Positions 51,254-60,034 of a DNA stretch of 64,000 nucleotides are shown one piece after another. The position numbers were made by a program, and so were the translations under genes. Source of the DNA: Taklimakanibacter sp050246735 (GTDB lineage Bacteria; Pseudomonadota; Alphaproteobacteria; Rhizobiales; Aestuariivirgaceae). The notes under the pieces are model-generated. The model did no database searches. It was not told where the DNA came from and worked only from the letters and a program-made list of their open reading frames with translations. Numbering within the stretch: position 1 is the stretch's first letter; each line of letters begins with the position of its first letter. The stretch spans positions 248,001 through 312,000 of the forward strand of contig JBFWVM010000004.1 of assembly GCA_050246735.1 (NCBI GenBank). The letters run 5' to 3'.

Positions 51254-53300
51254 CGGCGGCATCCTTCTCGATCACCATGACCGGCTCCATCGCCGTGAGC
51301 CGGTCGGCGGGCAGATGGCAGGCGATGCGATGGCCGTCGCCGAAATCCTGGAAGGGCGGCAGGACGCGGTCGCAGACGCCCGGGATCATATAGGGACAGC
51401 GCGTCGAGAAGGGGCAGCCCTGCGGCGGATCGGCCGGCGAGGGCAGTTCGCCGCTCAGCAGCACCTTGCGCTTGCGGATGGTGAGATCGGCCACCGGCAC
51501 GGCGGAGAGCAGCGCCTCGGTATAGGGATGATAGGGCGGCGCGAAGATCGCCTCGGTGCGCCCCTCCTCCATGATCCTGCCCAGATACATCACCACCACG
51601 CGGTCGGAGAGATAGCGCACCACCGACAGGTCGTGGCTGATGAACAGGAGCGTCGTGCCTTCGCGGCGCTGGATGTCCATGAGGAGCTCGGTCACCGCGG
51701 CCTGCACCGACACGTCGAGGGCCGAGACCGGCTCGTCGGCCACCACCACCGACGGATTGCCGGCGAAGGCGCGCGCTATGCCGATGCGCTGCTTCTGGCC
51801 GCCCGACAATTGCCGCGGCCGGCGATCGGCATATTCGCGCGGCAGCTTGACGATATCGAGCAATTGGTGGACGCGGCGCGTGACAGCGGCCTCACCCGTC
51901 TCGACGCCGAACTTGCGGATGACGCGGGCGATCTGGAATCCGATCGTGTGACTCGGATTGAGGGTGTCGAAGGGGTTCTGGAAGACCATCTGCATGCTGC
52001 GGATGGTCTTGCGGCTGCGCTTCGTCACCGGCAGGCGGCTGAGCTCCTCGCCCGCCAGCCTGACCGAGCCCGAGGATGCCTCCTCCAACCCCATGAGCAC
52101 CTTGGCGAAGGTGGATTTGCCGCAGCCCGATTCGCCGACGATGGCGAGGGTTTCCGCCCTGCGGGCCGCGAAGCTCAGATTGCGGTTGGCCTGTATGCGG
52201 TCATAGGTCTTGGACAGATCCTCGACCTTCAGCACCACCTCGCCGGCGCGCGCTTCCGCAAGCTCAGACGTGTTTGCCGCATCATGCGCCCAGTCGATCT
52301 CGCCGATCCGCAGGCATCGCGAGGCGCGGTCCTCGCCGAGAGGATGCATCGCGACCGGTCCGGCATCGCAGCGCCCGGCGACGAAAAAGGAGCAGCGCGG
52401 CCCGAAGTTGCAGCCCGGCGGGCGGTCGCCGGGCGCCGGCAGCTGGCCCGGTATCGGAATCAGCGGCCGCGTGTTCTTGTCGGCGCCCGGCACCGGCACC
52501 GAGGCGAAGAGGCCGCGCGTATAGGGATGGCGCATCGCGCCGAACACTTCGCGCACCGGCCCGGTCTCGACCGCCTCGCCCGAATACATGACCGTGATCC
52601 GGTCGCAGGTCTCGAGCACCAGCCCGAGATTGTGCGAAATATAGAGCATCGAGGTGCCGAACTGGTCGGAGATGTCGCGGATCAGGTCGACGATGTCCGC
52701 CTCGACGGTGACGTCGAGCGCGGTCGTGGGCTCATCGAGCAGCAGCACCTTCGGATTGGCGAGGAGCGCCATGGCGATCACGATGCGCTGCTGCTGCCCG
52801 CCGGAAAGCTGATGCGGATAGGACTCCATGATGCGCCGGCCATCCGGCAGGCGCACCCGCGCCAGCATCGCTTCGGCCTTCGCCATGGCCTCGGCCCGGC
52901 CGAGGCCTTCGTGATGGCGCGGGACCTCCGCAAGCTGGCGGCCGACCCGCATCACCGGATTGAGCGAGGCCATGGGCTCCTGGTAGATCATGGCGATATC
53001 GGCGCCGCGCAGCCGGCGCAGCTCGGGCGCCGACATGCCGAGCATGTTGCGGCCGTTGAACAGGATTTCCCCGCCGGTGATGCGGCCGTTGCCTCCCAGA
53101 TAGCGCATGACGGCGAGCGCCACCGTCGACTTGCCGCAGCCCGATTCGCCGACCAGGCCATGCGCCTCGCCGGGCATGAGGGTCAGGTTGAAATCGGTCA
53201 CGGCCGGGATCTCGCCCGCCCGGCTCAGATAGGAGACGGACAGGTTCCGGCATTCGAGAACCGGAGTCACCTGGCTGTTGCTGGGCGCGATCCTGTTCAT
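51246..53300 (-). CDS. Peptide-type ABC transporter, fused dual ATP-binding protein
   Basis: This 684-residue protein holds two ABC ATPase domains in one chain. The first has Walker A GESGCGKSTVA near 38, signature LSGGQQQRI and Walker B LLLDEPTTALD. The second has GESGCGKSTFA near 385, LSGGQKQRI and VVADEPVSALD. Each half ends with an oligopeptide-type extension (CNFGPRCSFF and CPFSTRCPYM, cysteine-rich). It fits GsiA-like peptide importers, where one gene replaces DppD and DppF. It lies between the permeases and the hydantoinase, so the importer probably feeds that pathway. Confidence 0.93.
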   Translation of the reverse strand: MNRIAPSNSQVTPVLECRNLSVSYLSRAGEIPAVTDFNLTLMPGEAHGLVGESGCGKSTVALAVMRYLGGNGRITGGEILFNGRNMLGMSAPELRRLRGADIAMIYQEPMASLNPVMRVGRQLAEVPRHHEGLGRAEAMAKAEAMLARVRLPDGRRIMESYPHQLSGGQQQRIVIAMALLANPKVLLLDEPTTALDVTVEADIVDLIRDISDQFGTSMLYISHNLGLVLETCDRITVMYSGEAVETGPVREVFGAMRHPYTRGLFASVPVPGADKNTRPLIPIPGQLPAPGDRPPGCNFGPRCSFFVAGRCDAGPVAMHPLGEDRASRCLRIGEIDWAHDAANTSELAEARAGEVVLKVEDLSKTYDRIQANRNLSFAARRAETLAIVGESGCGKSTFAKVLMGLEEASSGSVRLAGEELSRLPVTKRSRKTIRSMQMVFQNPFDTLNPSHTIGFQIARVIRKFGVETGEAAVTRRVHQLLDIVKLPREYADRRPRQLSGGQKQRIGIARAFAGNPSVVVADEPVSALDVSVQAAVTELLMDIQRREGTTLLFISHDLSVVRYLSDRVVVMYLGRIMEEGRTEAIFAPPYHPYTEALLSAVPVADLTIRKRKVLLSGELPSPADPPQGCPFSTRCPYMIPGVCDRVLPPFQDFGDGHRIACHLPADRLTAMEPVMVIEKDAADA

Positions 53301-53304
53301 CGTC

Positions 53305-54321
53305 TCAGTCCCTGAGGCTCATTTCGCGCAAGCCGTCGGCCATCAGATTGAACCCCAATATGAGGGTCGTCACCGCCACCGACGGTATGATCAGCATATA
53401 GGAGAAGCGCCAGAGCAATGCAGCAGACGATGCCTCCTTGATCATCAGCCCCCAATCGGGATCGGGCGGCTGGAGGCCGAGCCCCAGGAAGGTGAGCGTC
53501 GTGATGGCGACGGTGGTGTAGCCGAGCCGCAGGCAGGCATCGACGATGATCGGGCCGCGCACATTGGGCAGGATCTCGACCAGCATGATCCACAGGGCGT
53601 TCTCGCCCCGCGTCTGCGCCGCCTGGATATAGTCGCGCGTCTTGGCGTCGAGGGACAGGCCGCGCACGATCCGCATGATCGAGGGAGCGGACGAGCAGGT
53701 CACCGCGAGGATGATGTTGAAGCCGCTCTGGCCCAGATAGTTGAGGACGAGGATCAGGAGGATCATCACCGGGAAGGACAGGAGCACGTTGCCGACATAG
53801 GATACGACCTCGTCCCACCAGCCGCCGAGATAGCCGGCGATCAGGCCGAAGGCGGCGCCGACGAAATAGGCCGCGGCCGTGGCCGAGATGCCCCAGACGA
53901 GGACGCGCTGACAGCCCCAGATGGTCCGCGCCAGCATGTCGCGCCCGCGCATGTCGGCGCCGAAGAGCAGCGTCGTGCCGTTGACCTCCGTGCCGGGCAG
54001 CGTGAAGGGCGCCACCGGCTTGTTGGGATCGAGGATCGGCAGATAGGGCGCGCTCACCGCCATCAGGATCCAGAAGGCCACCAGGGTCAGGCCGACGAGG
54101 GCGATCGGGGAGCTCCGCCAGGCCCGGAACGCCATGATATAGAGGATGACGACCGCCGGCATGGCCGGCAGCAGGATTTGGTCGCGCCAGGGTCCGAGCT
54201 GGGCCGGGAACATCACATAACCGACCAGCGCCAGCCAGACGACCGCCAGCAGGAAAACGGCGACCCGCAGGGGAGACAATCCCATCATGACGGCGCGGCT
54301 TTGTGCCTGCTCCTGGACCAT
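53305..54321 (-). CDS. Peptide-type ABC transporter permease (DppC-like)
   Basis: This 338-residue inner-membrane permease has about six to eight helices, a periplasmic segment with PYLPILDPNKPVAPF and GADMRGRDMLARTIWGC as in DppC/OppC, and the EAA loop YIQAAQTRGENALWIMLVEILPN near 240. The N-terminus is longer than in E. coli DppC because of extra helices before residue 85. The ATG at 54321 follows the partner permease by 8 bases. It ends 4 bases before the ATPase start. Confidence 0.92.
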   Translation of the reverse strand: MVQEQAQSRAVMMGLSPLRVAVFLLAVVWLALVGYVMFPAQLGPWRDQILLPAMPAVVILYIMAFRAWRSSPIALVGLTLVAFWILMAVSAPYLPILDPNKPVAPFTLPGTEVNGTTLLFGADMRGRDMLARTIWGCQRVLVWGISATAAAYFVGAAFGLIAGYLGGWWDEVVSYVGNVLLSFPVMILLILVLNYLGQSGFNIILAVTCSSAPSIMRIVRGLSLDAKTRDYIQAAQTRGENALWIMLVEILPNVRGPIIVDACLRLGYTTVAITTLTFLGLGLQPPDPDWGLMIKEASSAALLWRFSYMLIIPSVAVTTLILGFNLMADGLREMSLRD

Positions 54322-54329
54322 GCCCTCTC

Positions 54330-55280
54330 CTAGCCGAACCGCACGCGCGGATTGAGAAGGACATAGCCGATGTCGGAGAGAAGCTGCGACATGACCGCGA
54401 CCATGACCGCGACGAGCGTCGCCGCCTGCAGGACGTCGATGTCGCCGAACATGGCGGCCTCGTAGAGCATGCGTCCGAAGCCCGCATACTGGAAAAAGAC
54501 CTCGACCACGACGACCTGCGACAGAAGCCAGTTGAGCTGCAGGAAGATCAGCGTGAACGGCACGATCAGCGCGTTGCGCAGCGCGTGCTGCAGGATCACC
54601 CGCCAGTAAGGCAGGCCTTTCAGGAAAGCGGTGCGGATGAAATGCGAGGACATGACTTCGGCCATCGAAGCGCGGGTCATCCGGGCCACGTAGCCGACAT
54701 CGTAGAGCAGCAAGGTGAGGAGCGGCAGGATCAGCTGGGTGAAGGACCAGCCGCCGATCATCGCCGATTTCGCCGGCACCCAGCCGAGGCCGAGGCTCAG
54801 AAAGACGGTGAGCAGCACGGCGGTGGCGATCTGCGGGATCGAGGTGGTGAGCACCGACACGAAGGAGATGGCCCGGTCGAGCCGGCTGCCTTCGCGCATG
54901 CCGGCGAGCGTGCCCATCGTCAGCGAGATCGGAATCATGAACAGGAACACGAAGAAGGCGAGAAGTCCCGTGTTCTTCAGGCGCTCGCCGAGGAGCGTCG
55001 ATACGGCCACGTTCTTTTCGATCGAATGGCCGAGCTCGCCCCGGAGCACGTTGCCGATCCATTCCGCGTAGCGGACAGGAAAGGGCCGGTTCAGCCCCTT
55101 CCTGTCGAGCCAGGCCTGATAGTCCGGTTCGGACAAGGTGGCGACGCCGAAGCCGCCGAGCTCAGAGACCGCTATCTTGCGGCGAAACTCATCCGTGTCG
55201 AAGATCGCGAACAGCAGCAGCGATACCGTGACCATGATCAACAGCATCTGGGCCAGCCGTCGAAGGATGAGCTTCGTCAT
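54330..55280 (-). CDS. Peptide-type ABC transporter permease (DppB-like)
   Basis: This 316-residue permease has the DppB pattern: ILRRLAQMLLIMVTVSLLLF as first helix, GLNRPFPVRYAEWIGNVLRG near 63-82, TTSIPQIATAVLLTVFLS, and the EAA loop HFIRTAFLKGLPYWRVILQHALRN near 216. ATG at 55280 is preferred over 55307. It sits between the substrate-binding protein gene and the second permease, on the same strand. Confidence 0.92.
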   Translation of the reverse strand: MTKLILRRLAQMLLIMVTVSLLLFAIFDTDEFRRKIAVSELGGFGVATLSEPDYQAWLDRKGLNRPFPVRYAEWIGNVLRGELGHSIEKNVAVSTLLGERLKNTGLLAFFVFLFMIPISLTMGTLAGMREGSRLDRAISFVSVLTTSIPQIATAVLLTVFLSLGLGWVPAKSAMIGGWSFTQLILPLLTLLLYDVGYVARMTRASMAEVMSSHFIRTAFLKGLPYWRVILQHALRNALIVPFTLIFLQLNWLLSQVVVVEVFFQYAGFGRMLYEAAMFGDIDVLQAATLVAVMVAVMSQLLSDIGYVLLNPRVRFG

Positions 55281-55338
55281 GCGCCGGAATTCGCGGACGG
55301 GACGCAAGAGAGCCGCCCGGCAGACCGGGCGGCGGCCC

Positions 55339-57039
55339 TCAGCTCATCCACACGCGGTTCAACTGCATGACGCGGGCCGGATGCGGTTCGAGGCCATGCA
55401 CATTCGCGGCGCACAAATTGTAGACCGGCCGCCACAAGGGCTGCACCATGACGGCCGCGTCCTGCAGGATCTTCTCGACCTGCTCCATCTTCGCCTTGCG
55501 CTTCTCCACGTCGATCGTGCCTTCGGCACCGGCGAGCGCCTCATCGAACGCCGGATCGGAGAAATGCGATTCGTTCCACGGAACGCCCGTACGATAGGCT
55601 TGCGACAGCACCATGGTGCCGATCGGCCGATGCGCCCAGGACGTGGCGCCGAACGGCGTCAGGTTCCAGACCTCCCAGAACCGCGTCGTCGGCAGCACGT
55701 TGACCGCCAGCTTGATCCCCACCTCCTGAAGCTGGTCGCGCATGGCCTCGCAGACCGCCTGATGCCATGGGCCGTCGGTATTGCCCACGTCGATCGTCAA
55801 GGACAGCCCGTCCTCATGGCCGGCTTCCTTGAGCAGCGCCTTGGCGCCTTCCACGTCGCGAACGAGCTCGGGCAGCGGGAAATATTCGGGATGCACCGGC
55901 GCGACATGGAAGTTGTAGGCGGTAGCGCCGCCTTTGGGGAAGATCAGCTTCTGGATCGCCGCATTGTCCACCCCCTTGATCACCGCCTGGCGGACCCGGA
56001 TATCCTTGAACGGCTCGGCATCGACCTGCATGCGGCAACACAGGGTCTGCGCGGTTGCGACCGACTTGATCTGGGCCCCGCTGATCGATTGCGCCAGCGA
56101 AATCTGGTCGACCGTCAGCTCGTAGGTCGCATCGACGGTGCCCGAGGCCAGCGCGATCGTCTGGTTTTCCTGGTCGAAGTTGTAGAAGTGGATCTCGTCG
56201 AGATAGGCGTCGCCCGCCCAATGGGCGAAATCCTTGCCGTCGGTCGTCTTGGTCACGCGCTTGAGGATGCAGCGGTCGCCGACCTTGAGCTCCGCCAGCG
56301 TGTAGGGGCCGGTGCCGATCGGCTTGTCGGAGAACGGCTCGACGAAGGAGGGATGCACGATGCCGGTCGGATATTCGGCGCAATCCTCCGCCACCGACAG
56401 GACCGGCCGCGACAGATTGAGGCGCAAGGTGTGCTTGTCGACGACCTCGACGGCGTTGTCGGCCGGAACCTTGACCGCTTTGCCCTTGGCATCCTTCTCG
56501 CCCGTGTCGCGCGCGAGCGCGTTGAAGGTCGAAAGGCCGACATTGGACGAGCCGGTCTTCGAATCGGTCCAGCGCCTGATGTTCCAGGCGATATGCTCGG
56601 CGGTCAGCTCCTCGCCATTGTGCCACAGCACACCCTTGCGCACATGAAGGGTCCAGGTCTTCAGGTCTTCCGAGGGTTCCCACGATTCGACCAGCATCGG
56701 GCGGATGACGTTGTCGGGGCCGAGGATCGTCATATATTCGATGATCTGGCGCGACTGGTTCGACATCTCGTTCCAGCTGTAGGTGGCCGGATCCTTCATC
56801 GCCGCGACACGCTGGCCGATGCGCAGCTTGCCGCCGCGCTTGGCGGCCGGATCGGGCTTGGGGAAAGGCTGGGTGTCGGCCGCTACGGCCGGCGCGCTCA
56901 GTCCGGCCATGGAATAGGCCGACGCCGCGGCCACGCCGATCAGCGCCGCCATGCGGATGAATTCGCGCCGGTCGACCTTGCCGGTCTTCAGCTGCGCTTG
57001 CAGATTCTTCAACAGTGCCTTCTTCCCGTTGTCGGACAT
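55339..57039 (-). CDS. Peptide-type ABC transporter substrate-binding protein with Tat-like signal
   Basis: This 566-residue SBP_bac_5 protein binds peptides or similar solutes in the periplasm. The N-terminus has a long n-region and a twin-arginine motif DRREFIRMAALIG (Arg24-Arg25) before the hydrophobic stretch, with cleavage near AVAAD; export by Tat is likely. The family core has LVESWEPSEDLKTWTLHVRKGV near 118 and GTGPYTLAELKVGDR near 260. GGAGAGGAG precedes the ATG. It is the first gene of the importer run; specificity is unknown, and hydantoin- or carbamoyl-type ligands are only suggested by context. Confidence 0.9.
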   Translation of the reverse strand: MSDNGKKALLKNLQAQLKTGKVDRREFIRMAALIGVAAASAYSMAGLSAPAVAADTQPFPKPDPAAKRGGKLRIGQRVAAMKDPATYSWNEMSNQSRQIIEYMTILGPDNVIRPMLVESWEPSEDLKTWTLHVRKGVLWHNGEELTAEHIAWNIRRWTDSKTGSSNVGLSTFNALARDTGEKDAKGKAVKVPADNAVEVVDKHTLRLNLSRPVLSVAEDCAEYPTGIVHPSFVEPFSDKPIGTGPYTLAELKVGDRCILKRVTKTTDGKDFAHWAGDAYLDEIHFYNFDQENQTIALASGTVDATYELTVDQISLAQSISGAQIKSVATAQTLCCRMQVDAEPFKDIRVRQAVIKGVDNAAIQKLIFPKGGATAYNFHVAPVHPEYFPLPELVRDVEGAKALLKEAGHEDGLSLTIDVGNTDGPWHQAVCEAMRDQLQEVGIKLAVNVLPTTRFWEVWNLTPFGATSWAHRPIGTMVLSQAYRTGVPWNESHFSDPAFDEALAGAEGTIDVEKRKAKMEQVEKILQDAAVMVQPLWRPVYNLCAANVHGLEPHPARVMQLNRVWMS

Positions 57040-57150
57040 GTTCAGCTCCTCTCCTGTTATGGCCGTTGCCCGGCGCATGCTTGTTCACGGCAGGAAAACC
57101 CTGCGCTCTCTTCCTCAGTGCCCCGAGGAAAAGCCCTGGCGGTCACAGCC

Positions 57151-57498
57151 TCACGTGGCAGCCGTCACCATGATCTCGACACGATAGGCGTCACCGGCCA
57201 AACGGCTCTCCACGGTGGCGCGCACCGGCATGGCGGAGCGATCGATCCACTTGTCCCACACGCCGTTCATCAGTTCAAAGTCCGCGATGTCGCGCAGCCA
57301 GATCTGCGCGGTCAGGAGCTTCGTCCTGTCCGAGCCGGCAAGCGCCAGATATCTGTCGATCTTGGCGAGCGTGTCGCGCGTCTGCTGCGCCGTATCGCCG
57401 GCCGTGTCGTCGGCGGTCATGCCGGCGAGATAGACGGTGCCGTTATGCTTGAGGACGCGGCAGAAGCGTTGGCCGTTTTCGAGGCGCTCTATGGTCAT
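57151..57498 (-). CDS. RidA family (YjgF/YER057c/UK114) protein
   Basis: This 115-residue protein matches RidA-like reactive-imine deaminases: NGTVYLAGMTADDTAGD near 19-35, TRDTLAKIDRYLALAGSDR, and the C-terminal AMPVRATVES with Arg106 and Glu108 in AYRVEIMV, where RidA has its catalytic Arg. It starts in the stop of the flavin dehydrogenase gene (4-base overlap). RidA would hydrolyse the imine made by that enzyme, so the two are likely to work together. Confidence 0.92.
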   Translation of the reverse strand: MTIERLENGQRFCRVLKHNGTVYLAGMTADDTAGDTAQQTRDTLAKIDRYLALAGSDRTKLLTAQIWLRDIADFELMNGVWDKWIDRSAMPVRATVESRLAGDAYRVEIMVTAAT

Positions 57499-58697
57499 GA
57501 GGAAAGAACCTGCTCTGGTTGCTGGAAAGGTGCCGCCGCCCGGCGCAAGCGGCGCGGGCCGAGGTCGCCGGCGGTGACGCCGAACCTCTTGATGTCGTCG
57601 GGAATGTCGTCGCCTTTGACGAGAGCGGCGCAGATCCGCGACAAGGCGGAAGCGGTCTTGATGCCGTAGCCGCCCTGCCCGGCCAGCCAGAAGAAATCCG
57701 GCGCCTCGTCGTCGGCGCCGACAACCGGCGACCCATCGCCGGCGAAGGTCCTGAGTCCGGCCCAGGACCTGGACACGCGGTTGACTTCGATCGTCGTCGC
57801 CCGCGCCAGCCGCTCGACGCCGATCGCGACATCGATGTCCTCGGGATAGGCATCCATCGGCGGCGAAGGTGCCGCATCCGCCGGCGAGACGAGGATCTGG
57901 CCGGCGTCCGGCTTGAAATAGAACTCGGCGCCGACATCGTCGACCAGCGGCCAGTCCGCGATCGTCTCGGCCGGCGGAGCCGGAATAGTGAAGGCGGTCC
58001 GGCGTTTCGGCTGAAGCCCGATAGGCCGCAAGCCCGCCATGACCGCGACCTCGTCGGCCCAGGCCCCGGCGGCATCGACGAGAACCGCCGCACTGAACTC
58101 GCCGGCGGAGGTCTCGACCTGCCAGCCGCCGCGATGCCCGATCGCCTTGACCTCGGCGTCCATGACGATGCGCGCACCGCGGGCACGGGCGCCTTTCAGG
58201 AACCCCTGGTGCAGGCCGTTCACGTCGACATCCATGGAATGGGGCTCGAGGAACGCCCCGGCCAGATAGCCGGCGCGCAGCACCGGCACACGCGCAATGG
58301 CTTCGGCGGGCGTGATGGCGTGGATCGAGGGAACGAACCGGCGGGCCCTGTCGAGCGCCTGCGCCAGGAGATCGAGCTGGTCGGCCCGCGCCACCGTGAC
58401 CATGCCGCGCCTGCCGAGCAGCGGGTAATCCGAGAAACCGGGCGGCGGGTCGCTCATGAAGGACCGGCTCGCCAGGACCAGGCGGCGAATGACGTCGTTG
58501 CCGTAATTTTCGGTGAAGCTCGCCGCCGACCGGCCGGTCGCATGATAGCCGCATTGGCTTTCACGCTCGAGCAGGACGACGGGCGAGCCCTGCGCAATTT
58601 CAAACGCCGCGCCGGCCCCGGCAATGCCGCCGCCAACGACGATGACGCCGGTTTCACATCGCGCGCCCGTTCTCATCGGGGGCCTGGCCTGACGCAC
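57495..58697 (-). CDS. FAD-dependent amino-acid dehydrogenase/oxidase (DAO family)
   Basis: This 400-residue flavoprotein has the FAD motif GVIVVGGGIAGAGAAFEIA near 17-35, CGYHATGRSAASFTENYG near 48, VDAAGAWADEVA near 211, and the late WLAGQGGYGIKTA. It resembles D-arginine/D-amino-acid dehydrogenases (DauA/DadA-like). It would turn an amino acid, perhaps the D-amino acid freed by the D-carbamoylase, into an imino acid for the coupled RidA. Substrate specificity is inferred, not shown. It is divergent from the LysR gene with 239 bases between. Confidence 0.88.
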   Translation of the reverse strand: MRQARPPMRTGARCETGVIVVGGGIAGAGAAFEIAQGSPVVLLERESQCGYHATGRSAASFTENYGNDVIRRLVLASRSFMSDPPPGFSDYPLLGRRGMVTVARADQLDLLAQALDRARRFVPSIHAITPAEAIARVPVLRAGYLAGAFLEPHSMDVDVNGLHQGFLKGARARGARIVMDAEVKAIGHRGGWQVETSAGEFSAAVLVDAAGAWADEVAVMAGLRPIGLQPKRRTAFTIPAPPAETIADWPLVDDVGAEFYFKPDAGQILVSPADAAPSPPMDAYPEDIDVAIGVERLARATTIEVNRVSRSWAGLRTFAGDGSPVVGADDEAPDFFWLAGQGGYGIKTASALSRICAALVKGDDIPDDIKRFGVTAGDLGPRRLRRAAAPFQQPEQVLSS

Positions 58698-58804
58698 CCG
58701 TCCACGGGACCGCCGCGGCCCTTAGAGAAGGCCTCGCCCGTGCGTTGCAGGTCAGGTTTTCCCATCGCCCTCGCAGTCCTCATGGATGGATGCCAGCAAA
58801 TTAA

Positions 58805-58853
58805 TTTGGTCACACCAAGGCTTCACGAAAGATTTTTGCAGGCTTTGACCAAA
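58805..58853. promoter_or_regulatory. 8-bp inverted repeat, candidate LysR operator
   Basis: TTTGGTCA (58805-58812) and TGACCAAA (58846-58853) form a perfect inverted repeat with a 33-base spacer, arms about four helical turns apart, between the flavoprotein and LysR genes. The left arm also lies in the small palindrome TTGGT-CAC-ACCAA (58806-58818). LysR-type regulators usually bind such paired sites in the divergent promoter. Confidence 0.5.
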
Positions 58854-58936
58854 AATAATGATGTCTAACCGCCATCCACCTTGCGAGCGCGGGCGCCCTC
58901 CACTAGGCTTGCCGGAGCATTCTGGCCACGACCGAA

Positions 58937-59839
58937 ATGAAGCCGCCGCCGCCTTTGAATTATATCCGCTCGTTCGAAAGCTCGGCCAGACATTTGAGCT
59001 TCACGGCCGCCGCCGAGGAGCTCGGCTATACGCAGGCCGCCATCAGCAATCACGTCCGGGCTCTCGAGCAGTATATCGGCCGGCGCCTCTTCACCCGCTA
59101 CCCGCGAAGCCTCAAGCTCACCGAGATGGGCGAGGCGTTCCTGCCGACCCTGCGCCAGGCGCTCGACCAGATCGACCATGCGACCGAAGCGGTCGTCGCC
59201 AAGGCGCGCACCAGAACGGTGGTCGTCTCCTGCCCGATGAGCCTTGCCGAGAACTGGCTCGCCGGCGCCATGGCGGAATTCCGCAACCGGCATTCCGAGA
59301 TCGAGGTCGTCCTGCAGGGAACCGTCTGGGAGGATCTGAGCGACCAATTGGCCGACATCACGATCTCGGTCAGGAGGTTCGACGACCGGCCGGCGGCGAG
59401 CACGCTCCTGTGGGACGATCAGCTCGTCCTCGTCTGCTCGCCGGATTTTCTCGGCGGCGGCGAGGTGCGCGACCCGCCCCGAGAGATCATCAGGAGAGAG
59501 CGGATCTTCGTCCTCGGCCGCCAGGAATACTGGCAATGCTTTGCGGATCTGCTGAAGATCGACGTTCCCGATCACGATCGGGGTCTGACCACCAATGCCT
59601 CCAATATCGCGCTCGAGCTTGCCGCGACCGGCGCCGGCCTGGTCGCGACCCAGCTCTCCCTCGCCCGGACATATCTGAAGCGGGGCCTGCTGATCGAGCC
59701 CTTCCCGATAAGAGCGCCCAGCCCATGGGCTTATTACCTGACCGACACGCAGCACTCGAAAGGCAATGTCGTCAGGATCGTCAGGGAATGGATCGTCGAG
59801 CGCGCGCGGCAGGACTTCGGTCGTCCGTCGGCGGGTTGA
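58937..59839 (+). CDS. LysR-type transcriptional regulator (GcvA-like)
   Basis: This 300-residue regulator has a winged helix-turn-helix at 1-65 (SFTAAAEELGYTQAAISNHVRALEQ) and a LysR substrate-binding domain (about 92-295). The FESSARHLSFTAAAEELG pattern is close to GcvA-type regulators. It is divergent from the FAD-RidA pair and probably controls it through the inverted repeat between them. The co-inducer is unknown, likely a substrate or product of the locus. Confidence 0.92.
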   Translation: MKPPPPLNYIRSFESSARHLSFTAAAEELGYTQAAISNHVRALEQYIGRRLFTRYPRSLKLTEMGEAFLPTLRQALDQIDHATEAVVAKARTRTVVVSCPMSLAENWLAGAMAEFRNRHSEIEVVLQGTVWEDLSDQLADITISVRRFDDRPAASTLLWDDQLVLVCSPDFLGGGEVRDPPREIIRRERIFVLGRQEYWQCFADLLKIDVPDHDRGLTTNASNIALELAATGAGLVATQLSLARTYLKRGLLIEPFPIRAPSPWAYYLTDTQHSKGNVVRIVREWIVERARQDFGRPSAG

Positions 59840-59899
59840 TCCTGTGGCAAATCAGACACGATCATCCGGACCGGAGGCAAGCGGCCTTAGGGCAGAATC

Positions 59900-59917
59900 T
59901 GTGGCAAGAAGGCCACA
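59900..59917. terminator. Small hairpin after the LysR gene
   Basis: TGTGGC and GCCACA form a 6-bp stem with a 6-base loop, 60 bases past the LysR stop and before the autotransporter gene. Downstream bases (GTCATTTG) include a short T run. It is a weak terminator candidate. Confidence 0.3.
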
Positions 59918-60034
59918 GTCATTTGAAAACTGCCGGCAGCGTGGGAAATCTGCTACCGGCGCTTCCGCGAAGTAAGATACTCTCCGGCCAGTCTGGGCTT
60001 CGCGGAATGCCCTTCGATTCGTATTGGGGGACAT

